DNA of 64,000 nucleotides from Porphyromonas pasteri (GCF_014647755.1 NZ_BMPU01000004.1:154601-218600), one strand, 5' to 3'; shown: positions 25,202 through 34,893, counted from the first letter of the stretch. Numbers and translations: made by a program. Notes: generated by a model from the sequence alone, not told the origin.

Positions 25202-26275
25202 TTATATGGAGAGTATTTCGTGGTAGAACTGTAGGTAGCCCTGCGCCATTCGTCGGTAGTCAAAGAGACGAGCACGGGCACGGAGAGCCTCTGCGTGAGA
25301 AGGTGATATATCATAAGCGCTCAGCCCAGACAAGATAGTCCCAGCTATTGCTTCGGGGCCTACCTCATCGAAGTAATAGGCGACATCGCCCCCCACCTCG
25401 GGAAGACTTGTAGCAGGACGCAGGAAGATAGGCTTCCCTAAAGCCATAGCCTCCACCACTGGCAAGCCAAACCCCTCCGCAATGGAAGGCTGTAGCAATG
25501 CACGACAGTGCTGTAGCAAGGATGCCTTCTCTACATCACTCACAGCACAGAGGAGATGCACACGATCCTCCAATCGATATTGCTGGATCGTATGCTGGAT
25601 CTTGGAGAGATATTCGGACTTAGCCTCCGAATAGACCAAGACAAGATGCAGGTCAGCAGGAAGATGGTAGAGCGCAGGGATGAGTAGATGCTGCTGCTTC
25701 TTCTCATGCAAGACCCCCAGCGCCAAGAGATAGGGAGCATTGGGGACTATAGTATCTCGAGCGATACCTGAGGTCTGCCCTTCTTCAGGAAGGAAGATCC
25801 CGTTATGCACGACCGTGATGGGGGTCTCCTCCGATATCTGGAAGAGGTCACGATGCTGCTCCAAATCATGCCGCACAAATTCGGAGATACAGACGATCCC
25901 ATAGGCACGATTCAGATTACTTGCCACCAGCTTCAAGAGCTTCTTTCGCTTTGACTCGGGGAGAGGCTCGGTGAGGAAATTCAAGTCATGAAGGGTGACG
26001 ATGCACTTTGCCCCCCATAGCTGCGGGAAGTAGTGCTGACGTTGGTGCGTGATATGGACTAAGTCATAGCCCTTTGCCTGCACACTGAGCAGAGAGTGTA
26101 GAGGCGAGAAAGGCTTCCTATTACCTATAGGATAAGAGGTCGGAGCATAGTAGTGAAGCTCCAGTGATGGATCCCGAGCCTCCTGCAGTCCCCGAGCAAG
26201 GGCATGCCCATAGTACCCTAATCCCGAGTAGGGATAGCGGGTGCGCTCCAAATCTATGAGGATACGAGGCTTCAT
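25202..26275 (-). CDS. Glycosyltransferase family 4 (GT1/GT4), copy 1
   Basis: 357 residues. GT-B fold with the N-terminal acceptor domain (RILIDLERTRYPYSGLGYYGHALARGLQE) and a C-terminal nucleotide-sugar domain holding EGFGLPVVEAMALGKPIF, the E-x7-E motif of retaining GT4 enzymes. The ATG at 26273-26275 (MKPRIL) is preferred to a TTG one codon earlier. It lies within a block of four glycosyltransferases read in the same direction with almost no gaps, which suggests one surface-polysaccharide function. Confidence 0.9.
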   Translation of the reverse strand: MKPRILIDLERTRYPYSGLGYYGHALARGLQEARDPSLELHYYAPTSYPIGNRKPFSPLHSLLSVQAKGYDLVHITHQRQHYFPQLWGAKCIVTLHDLNFLTEPLPESKRKKLLKLVASNLNRAYGIVCISEFVRHDLEQHRDLFQISEETPITVVHNGIFLPEEGQTSGIARDTIVPNAPYLLALGVLHEKKQQHLLIPALYHLPADLHLVLVYSEAKSEYLSKIQHTIQQYRLEDRVHLLCAVSDVEKASLLQHCRALLQPSIAEGFGLPVVEAMALGKPIFLRPATSLPEVGGDVAYYFDEVGPEAIAGTILSGLSAYDISPSHAEALRARARLFDYRRMAQGYLQFYHEILSI

Positions 26276-26287
26276 CAACGTGCGGTA

Positions 26288-27478
26288 TTAAAGTTGGCTA
26301 AATATCTCTTCCCATCGCGAACGCATACGCTCTGGGCTATAGTCGAGGCAATGCGTCTGAGCTGCTTGGGAGAGGCGACTTCTCAACTCCACATCCTGAC
26401 AGAGCCGTCGAAGCTGAGCTGCATAGGCGTCCAAATCAAAGGGAGCAACAAGGCATCCACAGGTACTATCCTTCCCTATAAGCTCACGGATACCTGCCGA
26501 GCTATCAAAAGCTATGGGTACAACTCCCGAAGCTTGTGCTTCGCTCAGGACAAGTCCCCACCCTTCATAGGTCGAGGTCATCATCAGAATAGCACCCGAC
26601 GCATATACGGCTGTCGCATCAGCGATATATCCCTTGAGCGTGATGCGAGGGAGCTGTTTCTCTTGAATCATACGGCGCAAGAACTTCTCTTCAGAGCCTT
26701 TCCCATAGATCTCTACCTCCCAGTCAGGCAGATCCTGACAGACCTTCTCCCAAATCTGGAGGACTCGATCTGGGCGCTTATCCGCATAGCTCAGACGGCC
26801 GACGAAGAGGATTTTCTTCGGTCGGTCCTTAGCTGGTATGGGCTGATGCTTGGGTAGGAAGGCCATATTCGGCATAACGGCAAAGCGCGAAGCTTCCTCG
26901 TCGTTAAGCCCCAAAGCCGATACAAACTCCTGCACATACTCGGGGGTGAGCGTAATAAAGCAGTCTACCTGCCATACCAAATCTCGGTAGCGAGTACGGA
27001 GCTTCTCCGCAGACGTTAGTGCCAGACGCAGACGACGCAGCGTCAGGCTATAGAGATTCTTGTACCACGGATGATGCGCCTTGTAGCTGGCACGCTCACG
27101 TCGGTCTATGAGTTCCCACAGCGGAGAGCTATGGCACCAATAAATAATCTTAATCCCTGCAGCCCGAATTAGGGGCAAGTAATCATTGCGCAGAGCAATA
27201 GGGATAATCAGCACCTTCACCCCTCTCTCCTTGAAGGCACGAACCAGGTAGAGGGTACTTTCCTTTGTCCAGAGGCGCATCCCTTGAGGGAGGAGGGAGA
27301 GATCAATCAGAGGATCAGCGGGTAGAGCCCATTCTGTCGCGATATGGGTCTCCGCAAAAAAGTGGGTGTGGATACCCAATTCTGAGAAAAGGCAGGCGGT
27401 CTGACGCGACACCTCCTCCGCTCCACCAAGGGCAAAGCGGCGATGTACGATCGCGACGTGTAGTCCTTTTATCTCCAT
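26288..27478 (-). CDS. Glycosyltransferase family 4, copy 2
   Basis: 396 residues. N-terminal HVAIVHRRFALGGAEEVSRQTACLFSELG and C-terminal KKILFVGRLSYADKRPDRVLQIWEK and STYEGWGLVLSEAQASGVVPIAFD, again the retaining GT4 E-x7-E pattern. Its ATG overlaps the ribF stop by one base (TAATG), which ties the glycosyltransferase block to ribF and the upstream genes by translational coupling. Likely cytoplasmic face of the inner membrane; substrate unknown. Confidence 0.9.
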   Translation of the reverse strand: MEIKGLHVAIVHRRFALGGAEEVSRQTACLFSELGIHTHFFAETHIATEWALPADPLIDLSLLPQGMRLWTKESTLYLVRAFKERGVKVLIIPIALRNDYLPLIRAAGIKIIYWCHSSPLWELIDRRERASYKAHHPWYKNLYSLTLRRLRLALTSAEKLRTRYRDLVWQVDCFITLTPEYVQEFVSALGLNDEEASRFAVMPNMAFLPKHQPIPAKDRPKKILFVGRLSYADKRPDRVLQIWEKVCQDLPDWEVEIYGKGSEEKFLRRMIQEKQLPRITLKGYIADATAVYASGAILMMTSTYEGWGLVLSEAQASGVVPIAFDSSAGIRELIGKDSTCGCLVAPFDLDAYAAQLRRLCQDVELRSRLSQAAQTHCLDYSPERMRSRWEEIFSQL

Positions 27479-28401
27479 TAGTAGCGGGTATTCTCAGCGA
27501 AGTAGCGGCGGGTATCTTGCTCGTAGGTCTCAAGGGCGGAGCGGAGCTCTTCGGTCGAGGCAAAGCGGTGCTCGGGATGGAGCTGCTCGAAGATATGCAC
27601 GATGACCTCCATACCATAGATCATCTCATCGAAGTCGAGGATGTGCACCTCGATGGTGCGCTCCAGCTCACCGCCGAGGGTCGGGCGCTTACCGATATAG
27701 AGCATCGCATGGTGCTGCTCCGAGTGGCCTGTGGGGCGAAGGAGCTCGAGGTCACAAGCGTAGACGCCATCGGGAGGGAGGAGCTGGTCGGCATCCTCAC
27801 GCTGGACGTTCGCCGTGGGATAGCCTAGACGACGACCGAGCTTCTGCCCCGCGACGACCGTACCATAGATGGCATGCGGACGGCCGAGAGCATGGTACGC
27901 CTCACGCATCTCGCCACTACGTATCAGCGACTTGATAGCGGTGGAGCTGACGATCTCCCCGCTGAGGGAGAGGCTATCGGCTTGGATGACCTCCATACCA
28001 TACAGGGCGCCGAGCGCCTTGTAATCCTCGTAGGCGAGCTTAGCTCCCGCACCGAAGCGGTTGTCATAGCCGAGGAAGAGATCCGTCACATGCAGATGCT
28101 CATGCAGGACTTCGCGGATGAAGGTCTCTGCGGAGTGGGCTGCCAGCTCAGCGGAGAAGGTCATCGGCACGACCTCGAAGCCCTCAAGCCCCCCCAGTCG
28201 CTCGAGGTGGCGGTGGGGCGGATCGATGTGCTGACTCCCGTGTGAGCGCAGGACATCGGCAGGGTAAGGGACGAAGGTCAAGATGATGAGACGCGCCCCT
28301 TCGTAGCGGGCAGCATAGTCGCGCATCTGTGAAAAGAGCGCCTGATGCCCGAGGTGCACGCCGTCAAAAGCCCCGATAGTAGCGATTACCTTTTGATCCA
28401 T
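27478..28401 (-). CDS. ribF: Bifunctional riboflavin kinase / FAD synthetase
   Basis: 307 residues. An N-terminal nucleotidyltransferase (FAD synthetase) with IGAFDGVHLGHQALF at residue 8 is followed by a C-terminal riboflavin kinase with GRRLGYPTANV near 190. It makes FMN and then FAD. The start overlaps the 3' end of the EnvC-like gene by 16 bases, and the stop overlaps the next gene's ATG. The essential housekeeping function contrasts with the glycosyltransferases that follow. Confidence 0.95.
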   Translation of the reverse strand: MDQKVIATIGAFDGVHLGHQALFSQMRDYAARYEGARLIILTFVPYPADVLRSHGSQHIDPPHRHLERLGGLEGFEVVPMTFSAELAAHSAETFIREVLHEHLHVTDLFLGYDNRFGAGAKLAYEDYKALGALYGMEVIQADSLSLSGEIVSSTAIKSLIRSGEMREAYHALGRPHAIYGTVVAGQKLGRRLGYPTANVQREDADQLLPPDGVYACDLELLRPTGHSEQHHAMLYIGKRPTLGGELERTIEVHILDFDEMIYGMEVIVHIFEQLHPEHRFASTEELRSALETYEQDTRRYFAENTRY

Positions 28402-29804
28402 GCGAGGGGATTGAGCTTGGTGCGCTCATGCCAAAGCTGGAAGTGCAGGAGGCGACCCGAGGAGCCGTCAGGCGAAGCCCCGACAGAGCCGATGGACTGG
28501 CCTGTGGAGACGCGAGAGCCCGTAGAGACGGCGACGCTACTGAGGTTGGCGTAGACGGTGAGGTAGTTCCCGTGGCGGAGGATGACGGCAGTGCCGTAGC
28601 CTGGGATGACGAAGACACGGCTGACGACGCCTGAGAAGACGGCGTAGGCACGGCTATCTCCATTGACCCCGAAGTCCACCCCACTGCTATTGACCTGCAC
28701 GCGGTTGTGCTCGCTATGCTGATGCACGCCGAAGGTACGGAGGATCGAGTATGAGCCACGGATAGGGGCTGGGAGACGGCCCTTGTTCTGCGCAAAGGAC
28801 GAGGCGAGCGCACGCTCATTGGCATCCATCGCATAGCCACCTGGGGTCGCTGCACGGCGCTCTTCGGGCTCATCATCAGCAGGAGGTGGCGGGGGAGGTG
28901 GGGGTGTCGTCCCCTTACCTCGGCCACTGCGACCCGTGGAGGGAGGAGGTGTAGGCTGGGTACGCTGGGTCTGACGACGACGGCGAGCCTCCTCGCGGCG
29001 ACGCTGGAGCTCGGCAGCACGGCGCTGGGCAGCGACGATCTCGGCCTCTACCTGTGCCTGGATCTTGCGGTCAAGATCCTCGGCTTTCTGCTTCTGCTTT
29101 GAGAGGTCTTGCGCTAAGACCTGCTGCTTGCCCTGCAGGTCCTTGACCTGAGCAGCACGCTGCTGCTCCTCGGCTTCGAGCTTCTTCTTCTCGGCCTCAC
29201 GGAGAGAAAGGAGCTGCTCCTTCTCCGAATGGGTACGCCCGACCTCGGCCTTGGTGGCCTCGATCTCGGTACGTGTAGTACGCAGGGCGACGGAGGCCTC
29301 ACGTACCGCCTTGGAGTAGCGGGAGAGGAAGCGCTGACGCTCACGAGCCTCGGCAGGGTTCTGCGACGAGAGGACGAAGAGCACAGGGTCGATATGCGTA
29401 TCGATGCGCTGGAGCTGAACGAGAGCGGCACGATAGCGCAGGAGGAGGGCACCCTCACGGCGGTGCAGACGGCCGATGTGCCCTGAGAGGGTGTCGATAC
29501 GAGCCTGCAGACCGCTGACCTCATTACCGAGAACGGCGACGACCTGACGGCGCTGCTCTACCTGCTCCTTGACGGTGCGCAGGGTCTGCTCCTCATTGCG
29601 CGTATCACGGCGCAGCTGCTGGAGCTTCTTGTCCGAGGCTTCGATGGAGCGAAGGAGCTGCTTACGCTCCTGCTCGAGGCGCTGGAGGGTCCTAGACTTA
29701 CGCCCCTGTGCCGCGGCCTCTGGAGTGAGGGCGAGGAGACTGCTCACGAGGAGCAGAGCGAGGGTGAGGCAGTGCCTCAGCTGATGGCGGGCGTGGGCGA
29801 TCAT
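28386..29804 (-). CDS. EnvC-like murein hydrolase activator (degenerate LytM)
   Basis: 472 residues. Signal peptide (about 1-32), long coiled coil (about 35-250, rich in Arg, Gln and Glu), a basic and proline-rich linker (about 265-325, including a run of eight prolines) and a C-terminal LytM/M23 fold. The zinc-binding positions look lost: the first motif reads NSSGVDFG where H-x3-D is expected, and YANL stands where active enzymes have YAHL. That pattern matches E. coli EnvC, which activates cell-wall amidases rather than cutting itself. It forms an operon with the TPR and DUF4292 genes, an order common in Bacteroidota. Confidence 0.88.
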   Translation of the reverse strand: MIAHARHQLRHCLTLALLLVSSLLALTPEAAAQGRKSRTLQRLEQERKQLLRSIEASDKKLQQLRRDTRNEEQTLRTVKEQVEQRRQVVAVLGNEVSGLQARIDTLSGHIGRLHRREGALLLRYRAALVQLQRIDTHIDPVLFVLSSQNPAEARERQRFLSRYSKAVREASVALRTTRTEIEATKAEVGRTHSEKEQLLSLREAEKKKLEAEEQQRAAQVKDLQGKQQVLAQDLSKQKQKAEDLDRKIQAQVEAEIVAAQRRAAELQRRREEARRRRQTQRTQPTPPPSTGRSGRGKGTTPPPPPPPPADDEPEERRAATPGGYAMDANERALASSFAQNKGRLPAPIRGSYSILRTFGVHQHSEHNRVQVNSSGVDFGVNGDSRAYAVFSGVVSRVFVIPGYGTAVILRHGNYLTVYANLSSVAVSTGSRVSTGQSIGSVGASPDGSSGRLLHFQLWHERTKLNPLAWIKR

Positions 29805-30700
29805 AGAGAGGGCAGGAGCTTGATGAGCTCAGTGAGACTGATACGCTTGTAGCTCTCCTTGATGCGGGGCGTCAGATCGGGCGCTTCGCCAGTGTAGGGA
29901 CGGAGCTTACTCCAGTCGATGGTGAGTGCGGGGCGCGTGGTGCGACCGAGGAAGAGGAAGGTGCGCTCAGCGAAGTGGCGGGCAGCAGAGGCCTCCGTCT
30001 GATCATAGTTCAGCGAGAAGACGGGAGCGCCCTGACGGGAAGACTGGCTGACGACGAAGCTCGTAGGCTGGTGCTGGGCGTTGAGGAGCCAGCGCAGATG
30101 GTAGGCGCCAGCGGCCTCGCCACGGGTAATGCTGAGGCTGGCTTCGGCATCGGTGCCCCCATCTTCGGTGACGCCATAGCTGAAGGCTCCGCCCTTAGCC
30201 CCACGGGCTTCGGCGGGGAAGAAGGGCTTACCTAAGAGGAGGCGCTCCACATCATTGTAGCTGATGGGGAAGCCCACCAGCGAAGAGAGCTCGGCATAGC
30301 TCACCTCGGCATAGCGGCCATGGATCTTGTCAATGGCGGTCACGCCCTGAGGGGTGAACCATACGCGCGCCGCCTCGATGAGAGGGAAGGGCACGACAGA
30401 CCAGTAGATACCTTGGCCTCGCACGATGGTGGCATTGACCTTCGACGAATAGGTCTCCTTACCGATGAGGACCTCAGCCTGCAGGTTACCCTTAAGCATC
30501 GGGCCATAGGCGGGGTCAGACTGGAAGGCAGCGAGGCGGGGATTCACGCCCGACTCTTGGCGGGTCTCGGTACGCGTCGTCTCATCATCGGGATGGCTGA
30601 CATCACGCAGGAGGCCACAGCTGGAGAAGAGGCCCATACATAGGGCTGCCACGAGGAGGCCTCGGAGGCGCTGGTGGCGGGGATATGCGGTGCTATTCAT
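29801..30700 (-). CDS. DUF4292 lipoprotein
   Basis: 299 residues. Lipobox FSSC with Cys28 after a hydrophobic stretch, so a lipid-anchored envelope protein. The mature part is beta-rich, with FQSDPAYGPMLKGNLQAEVLIGKETYSSKVNATIVRGQGIYWSVVPFP split across strands, the layout of DUF4292, distantly like LolA/LolB-type barrels. It overlaps the EnvC-like gene by four bases (ATGA) and follows the TPR gene by six bases. Function unknown; the constant neighbourhood suggests envelope or cell-wall upkeep. Confidence 0.85.
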   Translation of the reverse strand: MNSTAYPRHQRLRGLLVAALCMGLFSSCGLLRDVSHPDDETTRTETRQESGVNPRLAAFQSDPAYGPMLKGNLQAEVLIGKETYSSKVNATIVRGQGIYWSVVPFPLIEAARVWFTPQGVTAIDKIHGRYAEVSYAELSSLVGFPISYNDVERLLLGKPFFPAEARGAKGGAFSYGVTEDGGTDAEASLSITRGEAAGAYHLRWLLNAQHQPTSFVVSQSSRQGAPVFSLNYDQTEASAARHFAERTFLFLGRTTRPALTIDWSKLRPYTGEAPDLTPRIKESYKRISLTELIKLLPSL

Positions 30701-30706
30701 CGTTCG

Positions 30707-32524
30707 TTACTTCTTCTGTGCTTGCTTAGCTTCGTTGATCTTCTTCTCTATGCGGATGCGCTCAGCCTTATCGGCTTTCTCATCCTTATTCTCACGCTCA
30801 GCGAGACTCTTGAGGGCCTGCTGCCAGGCTTCGATAGCCTCGGCATACTCGCCCAGCCCACGGTAGATATCCCCCATATGGTCGTACATATCGGGCGAAG
30901 TCTTCTCAGGACCAGCCTGCGAGAGGGCCTTGCGCTGGTAGAGCTTGGCGAGCGTATAGTTCTTACGCAGGAGGAGGATATAGGCGTAGGTGTCGAGGAT
31001 GTGGGCGGCATCGGGCGAGAGGCGTACGGCCTGCAGGGCGTAGCGCTCCGCATCATCGAGGTTGCGCCCCGCCTTCGCCAGACGGTAGGCGTAGTTGTTC
31101 AGCACATCGGGCTCCTTGGGGTTGGCCTCGATAGCGCGGAGGTAAAGGCTGTCAGCCAGCAGTGCCTTCTCAGGGCCACCACGCTCGGCATAGACGTCGG
31201 CGAGGAAACCGAAGAGGCGGGCAGCGCCTTCACCCGTCTTAGGGTCGATGGCGGTAGCACCCTCCTCGAGGATCTTCATCGCCCCGTCAGCATCATCGTG
31301 CTGGAAGCGCTCCCCCGAGAGCACGATATAGTTGCGCCAGTCGGTGGGGACGTAGCGCTTGGCATCACGGGCGACGACGACGGTGAGGCTGTCGGACTGG
31401 AGGCCGATAGCGGCGTCGAGGAGTTCGCTCCATATCCACTCCTCGCTGGGGTGGAGCTTGCTCTTGGGAGCGAGGAGGTCATAGGCCTCCTGATAGCGCT
31501 CTTCGTAGCGAAGGAGCTGGGCATAGGTCCTCAGCACCTGCAGGTCATCGGGGTACTCGGCGACCAGCTGAGCGATATGGGGGGTGTACTTGCCTGCGGT
31601 GTAGCCCTCACTACCCTGCGACTCCTTAGTCAGCAGGAGCCAGAGCGTGATCTTCTCGTCGGCACCGATCTTCTTATCTGGTGTGAGACGGACCAGCTCG
31701 GCCTCAGCGGCGGGATAATCCTTCTGCAGGATGTACTTATGGACACGCAGGGCGGTGGCATCCCCCGAGGAGATACGGCCAGCACGCACATCAGAGGCGA
31801 GCTGCTTCTCCGCCTCCTTCGCCCCTCCCGTCTGGAAGAGATGGAGGATCCAGTCGTAGTATGGACGGCGATCTTCGGGATAGAGTGCTGCCCAAGCGCG
31901 GTATTCACGACCCACCGCTACCGAGTCCTTGGAGAGGGAGAGGAGCTGGATCTTCATCTTCGTCAGCTGCCCATAAGCCTCGGGCATAGGCTGGAAACGC
32001 TTCTGTAGCTCGGTAGCGAGCTGGATCCCCTTCTTCAGCTCTCCCGTACGAGCATAGAGCTGGATAAGACGATAGCGCACGTCGTCATCCTCGGGATCGG
32101 CCTCAGAGAGGCGCTCATTGATGTGGAGGGCATCCTGCATACGCCCCGCTTCGATGTAGCCAGCCGAGAGGGCGCGCGCGTAGGTGAGGTTCGTGGAGTC
32201 TGCCCCGTAAGCCTCCTCGAGGAGGGAGAGCGCACGATCACTCACACCCTGCTGGGCATAGTTCCCCCCGAGCATGAAGGCAATAGCGGGATCTGTGGGG
32301 TCGAGGGTGCGCGCGTGACGCAGGAGGTCAAAGGCCTCCATCGTACGGCCAGAGGACTGTGCCAGCACCCCTTGGTAGAAGTATTCGCGGGCCTTCGTCT
32401 GGGCTGCAGAGTCAGGGGCGGGTTGCTTGGGGCGGGTCTGCCCAGCAAGCGGGAGGGTCAGCAGGCCTATCAAGAGGCCTATATAGCTTCGTCTTATATA
32501 ATCTTTTCGCTTCGTCAATCTCAT
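30707..32524 (-). CDS. Tetratricopeptide repeat protein
   Basis: 605 residues. A hydrophobic segment near residues 13-28 (a possible signal peptide) precedes an array of TPR helices covering nearly the whole protein, for example AREYFYQGVLAQSSGRTMEAFDLL near 45 and MYDHMGDIYRGLGEYAEAIEAW near 555. TPRs are protein-binding scaffolds; no enzymatic part is seen. A Lys/Glu-rich tail ends the protein. It is the first gene of the minus-strand operon that continues with DUF4292, EnvC-like and ribF, driven by the promoter at 32574. Confidence 0.88.
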   Translation of the reverse strand: MRLTKRKDYIRRSYIGLLIGLLTLPLAGQTRPKQPAPDSAAQTKAREYFYQGVLAQSSGRTMEAFDLLRHARTLDPTDPAIAFMLGGNYAQQGVSDRALSLLEEAYGADSTNLTYARALSAGYIEAGRMQDALHINERLSEADPEDDDVRYRLIQLYARTGELKKGIQLATELQKRFQPMPEAYGQLTKMKIQLLSLSKDSVAVGREYRAWAALYPEDRRPYYDWILHLFQTGGAKEAEKQLASDVRAGRISSGDATALRVHKYILQKDYPAAEAELVRLTPDKKIGADEKITLWLLLTKESQGSEGYTAGKYTPHIAQLVAEYPDDLQVLRTYAQLLRYEERYQEAYDLLAPKSKLHPSEEWIWSELLDAAIGLQSDSLTVVVARDAKRYVPTDWRNYIVLSGERFQHDDADGAMKILEEGATAIDPKTGEGAARLFGFLADVYAERGGPEKALLADSLYLRAIEANPKEPDVLNNYAYRLAKAGRNLDDAERYALQAVRLSPDAAHILDTYAYILLLRKNYTLAKLYQRKALSQAGPEKTSPDMYDHMGDIYRGLGEYAEAIEAWQQALKSLAERENKDEKADKAERIRIEKKINEAKQAQKK

Positions 32525-32573
32525 CGAATCTTGCTGCTTCTGCCGTATGAATAGAGCACGGCATACTATCTAC

Positions 32574-32581
32574 CAAAGGTA
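32574..32581 (-). promoter_or_regulatory. Promoter -7 box TACCTTTG (minus strand)
   Basis: CAAAGGTA on the plus strand, 50 bases upstream of the TPR start; the likely promoter of the envelope operon. Confidence 0.6.
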
Positions 32582-32741
32582 ACTATTTTCTCGCGATAGC
32601 TCACCGAAGAGCCCGCTTAACACGGGGATTAGACCCTCATTAAACAGCTAATAATCTGCTCAATACGCCTCCCCAAAGCACACACTACTCCACCGACCTC
32701 TGCGAGGGAGAAAGAGCGACCTCGTGGAGGAGGCAAATCGA

Positions 32742-32886
32742 ACCTATATTGGTCGGCGGGTGAACCTATATTGGTCCGTGAGTGAACCAGTAGTGGTCCG
32801 CAGCCGAACCAGTAGTGGTTCACTCGTCGACCAGTAGTGGTTCATAGTGCTAACCAGTAGTGGTTCGCTCACGGACCAGTAGTGGT
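32742..32886. repeat. 22-bp-pitch array, mixed types, seven units
   Basis: Cores start at 32742, 32764, 32786, 32808, 32830, 32853 and 32875 (pitch 22, once 23). The first two are ACCTATATTGGT and the last five ACCAGTAGTGGT, so two core types share one register. It sits in the 470-bp gap between the divergent TPR and radA genes, where I see only promoters besides. Confidence 0.92.
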
Positions 32887-32956
32887 TGACTTTGCTCCCT
32901 CCGCAGCGCGGTGTAGACTCCCCAGCGTATATACCTTATAATAGGCGCATTCTCCC

Positions 32957-32964
32957 TACTTTTG
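32957..32964 (+). promoter_or_regulatory. Promoter -7 box TACTTTTG
   Basis: Consensus match 32 bases before the radA ATG and about 70 bases after the array. Confidence 0.6.
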
Positions 32965-32996
32965 TGGACACAATCACAGCAGCATCACGATACACG

Positions 32997-34373
32997 ATGG
33001 CAAAGAAGAAAACAGTCTACCACTGCACCGAGTGCGGTGCCGAGTACCCCAAGTGGCAGGGCTTCTGCTCGCAGTGCGGCGTATGGAACTCCATCGAAGA
33101 GGAGGAGATCATCATCGGCAAGCAGGATAAGGCCAGCCGTAGCTTCACGGCGCAGAGCATCACCCCCAGCAAGCCCGTACGCCTCGGCGACATCGAGCAG
33201 CGCAGCGAGAGCCGCCTAAGTCTCGGCGATCCCGAGCTGGACCGCGTCCTCGGTGGCGGGCTCGTCGAAGGCTCCTTCATCCTCCTCGGTGGGGAGCCAG
33301 GTATCGGGAAGTCCACCCTTGTCCTGCAGACGATCCTTCGCCTGCCATACAAGACGCTCTACGTCTCGGGCGAAGAGAGCCTCTCCCAGCTCAAGATGCG
33401 TGCAGACCGTATCGGCGGGACAAACGAAGACTGCCTGATCTACGCCGAGACGAACCTCGAGAAGATCCTCGCCACCGCCATCGACACCCAGCCACAGATC
33501 CTCGTCATCGACTCCATACAGACCATACAGACCGAGCTCTCCGACTCCTCCCCTGGGAGCGTCTCGCAGATACGCGAGTGCGCCACCGCCCTACTGAAGT
33601 ACTGCAAGACCGAGGGTGTGGCGGTCATCCTCATCGGTCATATCAATAAGGAGGGGAGCATCGCAGGACCAAAGATCCTTGAGCATACGGTGGACGTCGT
33701 CTTGCAGTTCGACGGTGACAAGCACTATATGTACCGCATTCTGCGCGGGCAGAAGAACCGCTTCGGGAGCACTGCCGAGCTGGGCATCTACGAGATGCGC
33801 CAGTCGGGCCTGCGCCCCGTAGAGAATCCTTCGGAGCATCTGATGACGCAGAGCGACCTCAAGCTCAGCGGTACCGCCATCGCTGTAGCTATGGAGGGCG
33901 TGCGTCCCTTCCTCATCGAGACGCAGGCGCTGGTCAGCTCTGCCGTCTACGCCACACCCCAGCGCTCCAGCACGGGCTTCGACACGCGACGTATGAATAT
34001 GCTGCTGGCCGTCCTCGAGAAGCGCGCGGGCTTCAAGCTCGTGCAGAAGGACGTCTTCCTCAACATAGCTGGAGGTATCCGTCTGGCTGACCCCGCCTCG
34101 GACCTGGCGGTCATCACGGCTGTCCTCTCCTCGAGCCTCGACATCGCCCTACCCGAAGGCGTCTGCCTCACGGGCGAGGTGGGACTATCGGGTGAGGTGC
34201 GCCCCGTGGGCCGTATCGAGCAGCGCATCATGGAGGCCGAGCGCATCGGCTTCCGTGCGATGATCCTCCCCGAGGCGAACCTGCACGGGCTCAGCACCGA
34301 CGGCTACAACATCCGCCTCGTCGGGGTGAAGACCGTCGAGGAAGCCTTCCGCAAGCTCTTCCGCGGCGAGTAG
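32997..34373 (+). CDS. radA: DNA repair protein RadA/Sms
   Basis: 458 residues. N-terminal zinc finger C10-C13-C24-C27 (CTECGAEYPKWQGFCSQC), RecA-like ATPase with Walker A GGEPGIGKST at 98-107, the RadA motif KNRFGS, and a C-terminal Lon-like domain. RadA is a helicase that extends D-loops in recombination and repair. The frame is open to 32886, but the ATG at 32997 gives the normal length and places the zinc finger at residue 10. It has its own promoter. Confidence 0.96.
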   Translation: MAKKKTVYHCTECGAEYPKWQGFCSQCGVWNSIEEEEIIIGKQDKASRSFTAQSITPSKPVRLGDIEQRSESRLSLGDPELDRVLGGGLVEGSFILLGGEPGIGKSTLVLQTILRLPYKTLYVSGEESLSQLKMRADRIGGTNEDCLIYAETNLEKILATAIDTQPQILVIDSIQTIQTELSDSSPGSVSQIRECATALLKYCKTEGVAVILIGHINKEGSIAGPKILEHTVDVVLQFDGDKHYMYRILRGQKNRFGSTAELGIYEMRQSGLRPVENPSEHLMTQSDLKLSGTAIAVAMEGVRPFLIETQALVSSAVYATPQRSSTGFDTRRMNMLLAVLEKRAGFKLVQKDVFLNIAGGIRLADPASDLAVITAVLSSSLDIALPEGVCLTGEVGLSGEVRPVGRIEQRIMEAERIGFRAMILPEANLHGLSTDGYNIRLVGVKTVEEAFRKLFRGE

Positions 34374-34468
34374 CTCTCTCCCTCCCGAGGCAGAGCTTCG
34401 CCCCACACATACCTATATAATAATGGTACGCGCGTGTGGCACTTTGCACCACCTCGCTGATGCACAGC

Positions 34469-34499
34469 TTGGTCAAAACGATATATTTGCGTACCTTTG
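34469..34499 (+). promoter_or_regulatory. Promoter TTG-N20-TACCTTTG
   Basis: TTG at 34469-34471 and TACCTTTG at 34492-34499, about 40 bases before rpsF; the ribosomal operon promoter. Confidence 0.7.
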
Positions 34500-34537
34500 T
34501 GCCCGATATTTTTAACTCTCACTAAACAGAAAGAGAA

Positions 34538-34867
34538 ATGAATAACTACGAAACCGTTTTCATTCTTACTCCCGATTTATCTGAAGCTCAGGTAAAGGAA
34601 GCGGTCGCAAAGTTCGTCGGCATCCTCAAGGGCGAAGGCGCTGAGATCGTCAACGAAGAAAACTGGGGGCTGAAGAAGCTCGCCTATCAGATCCAGAAGA
34701 AGACGACTGGTTACTACCAGCTCGTCGAATTCCAGGCTCAGCCAGAGACCATCGCCGTACTCGAGACGCAGTTCCGTCGCGATGAGAATGTCCTCCGCTT
34801 CCTGACCTTCCGCCAGGATAAGTTCGCAGCTGAATACGCAGCAAAGAGAAGAAGCCGTAAGGCATAA
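34538..34867 (+). CDS. rpsF: Ribosomal protein bS6
   Basis: 109 residues. The bS6 start ([25 protein letters not shown]) and the core [25 protein letters not shown] are intact. It binds 16S rRNA together with bS18. It is the first gene of an S6-S18-L9 operon; no ssb gene lies between, unlike in many other phyla. A Lys/Arg-rich tail ends the protein. Confidence 0.97.
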   Translation: MNNYETVFILTPDLSEAQVKEAVAKFVGILKGEGAEIVNEENWGLKKLAYQIQKKTTGYYQLVEFQAQPETIAVLETQFRRDENVLRFLTFRQDKFAAEYAAKRRSRKA

Positions 34868-34893
34868 CCCATTAACGAAAGGAGAAAATAAAA

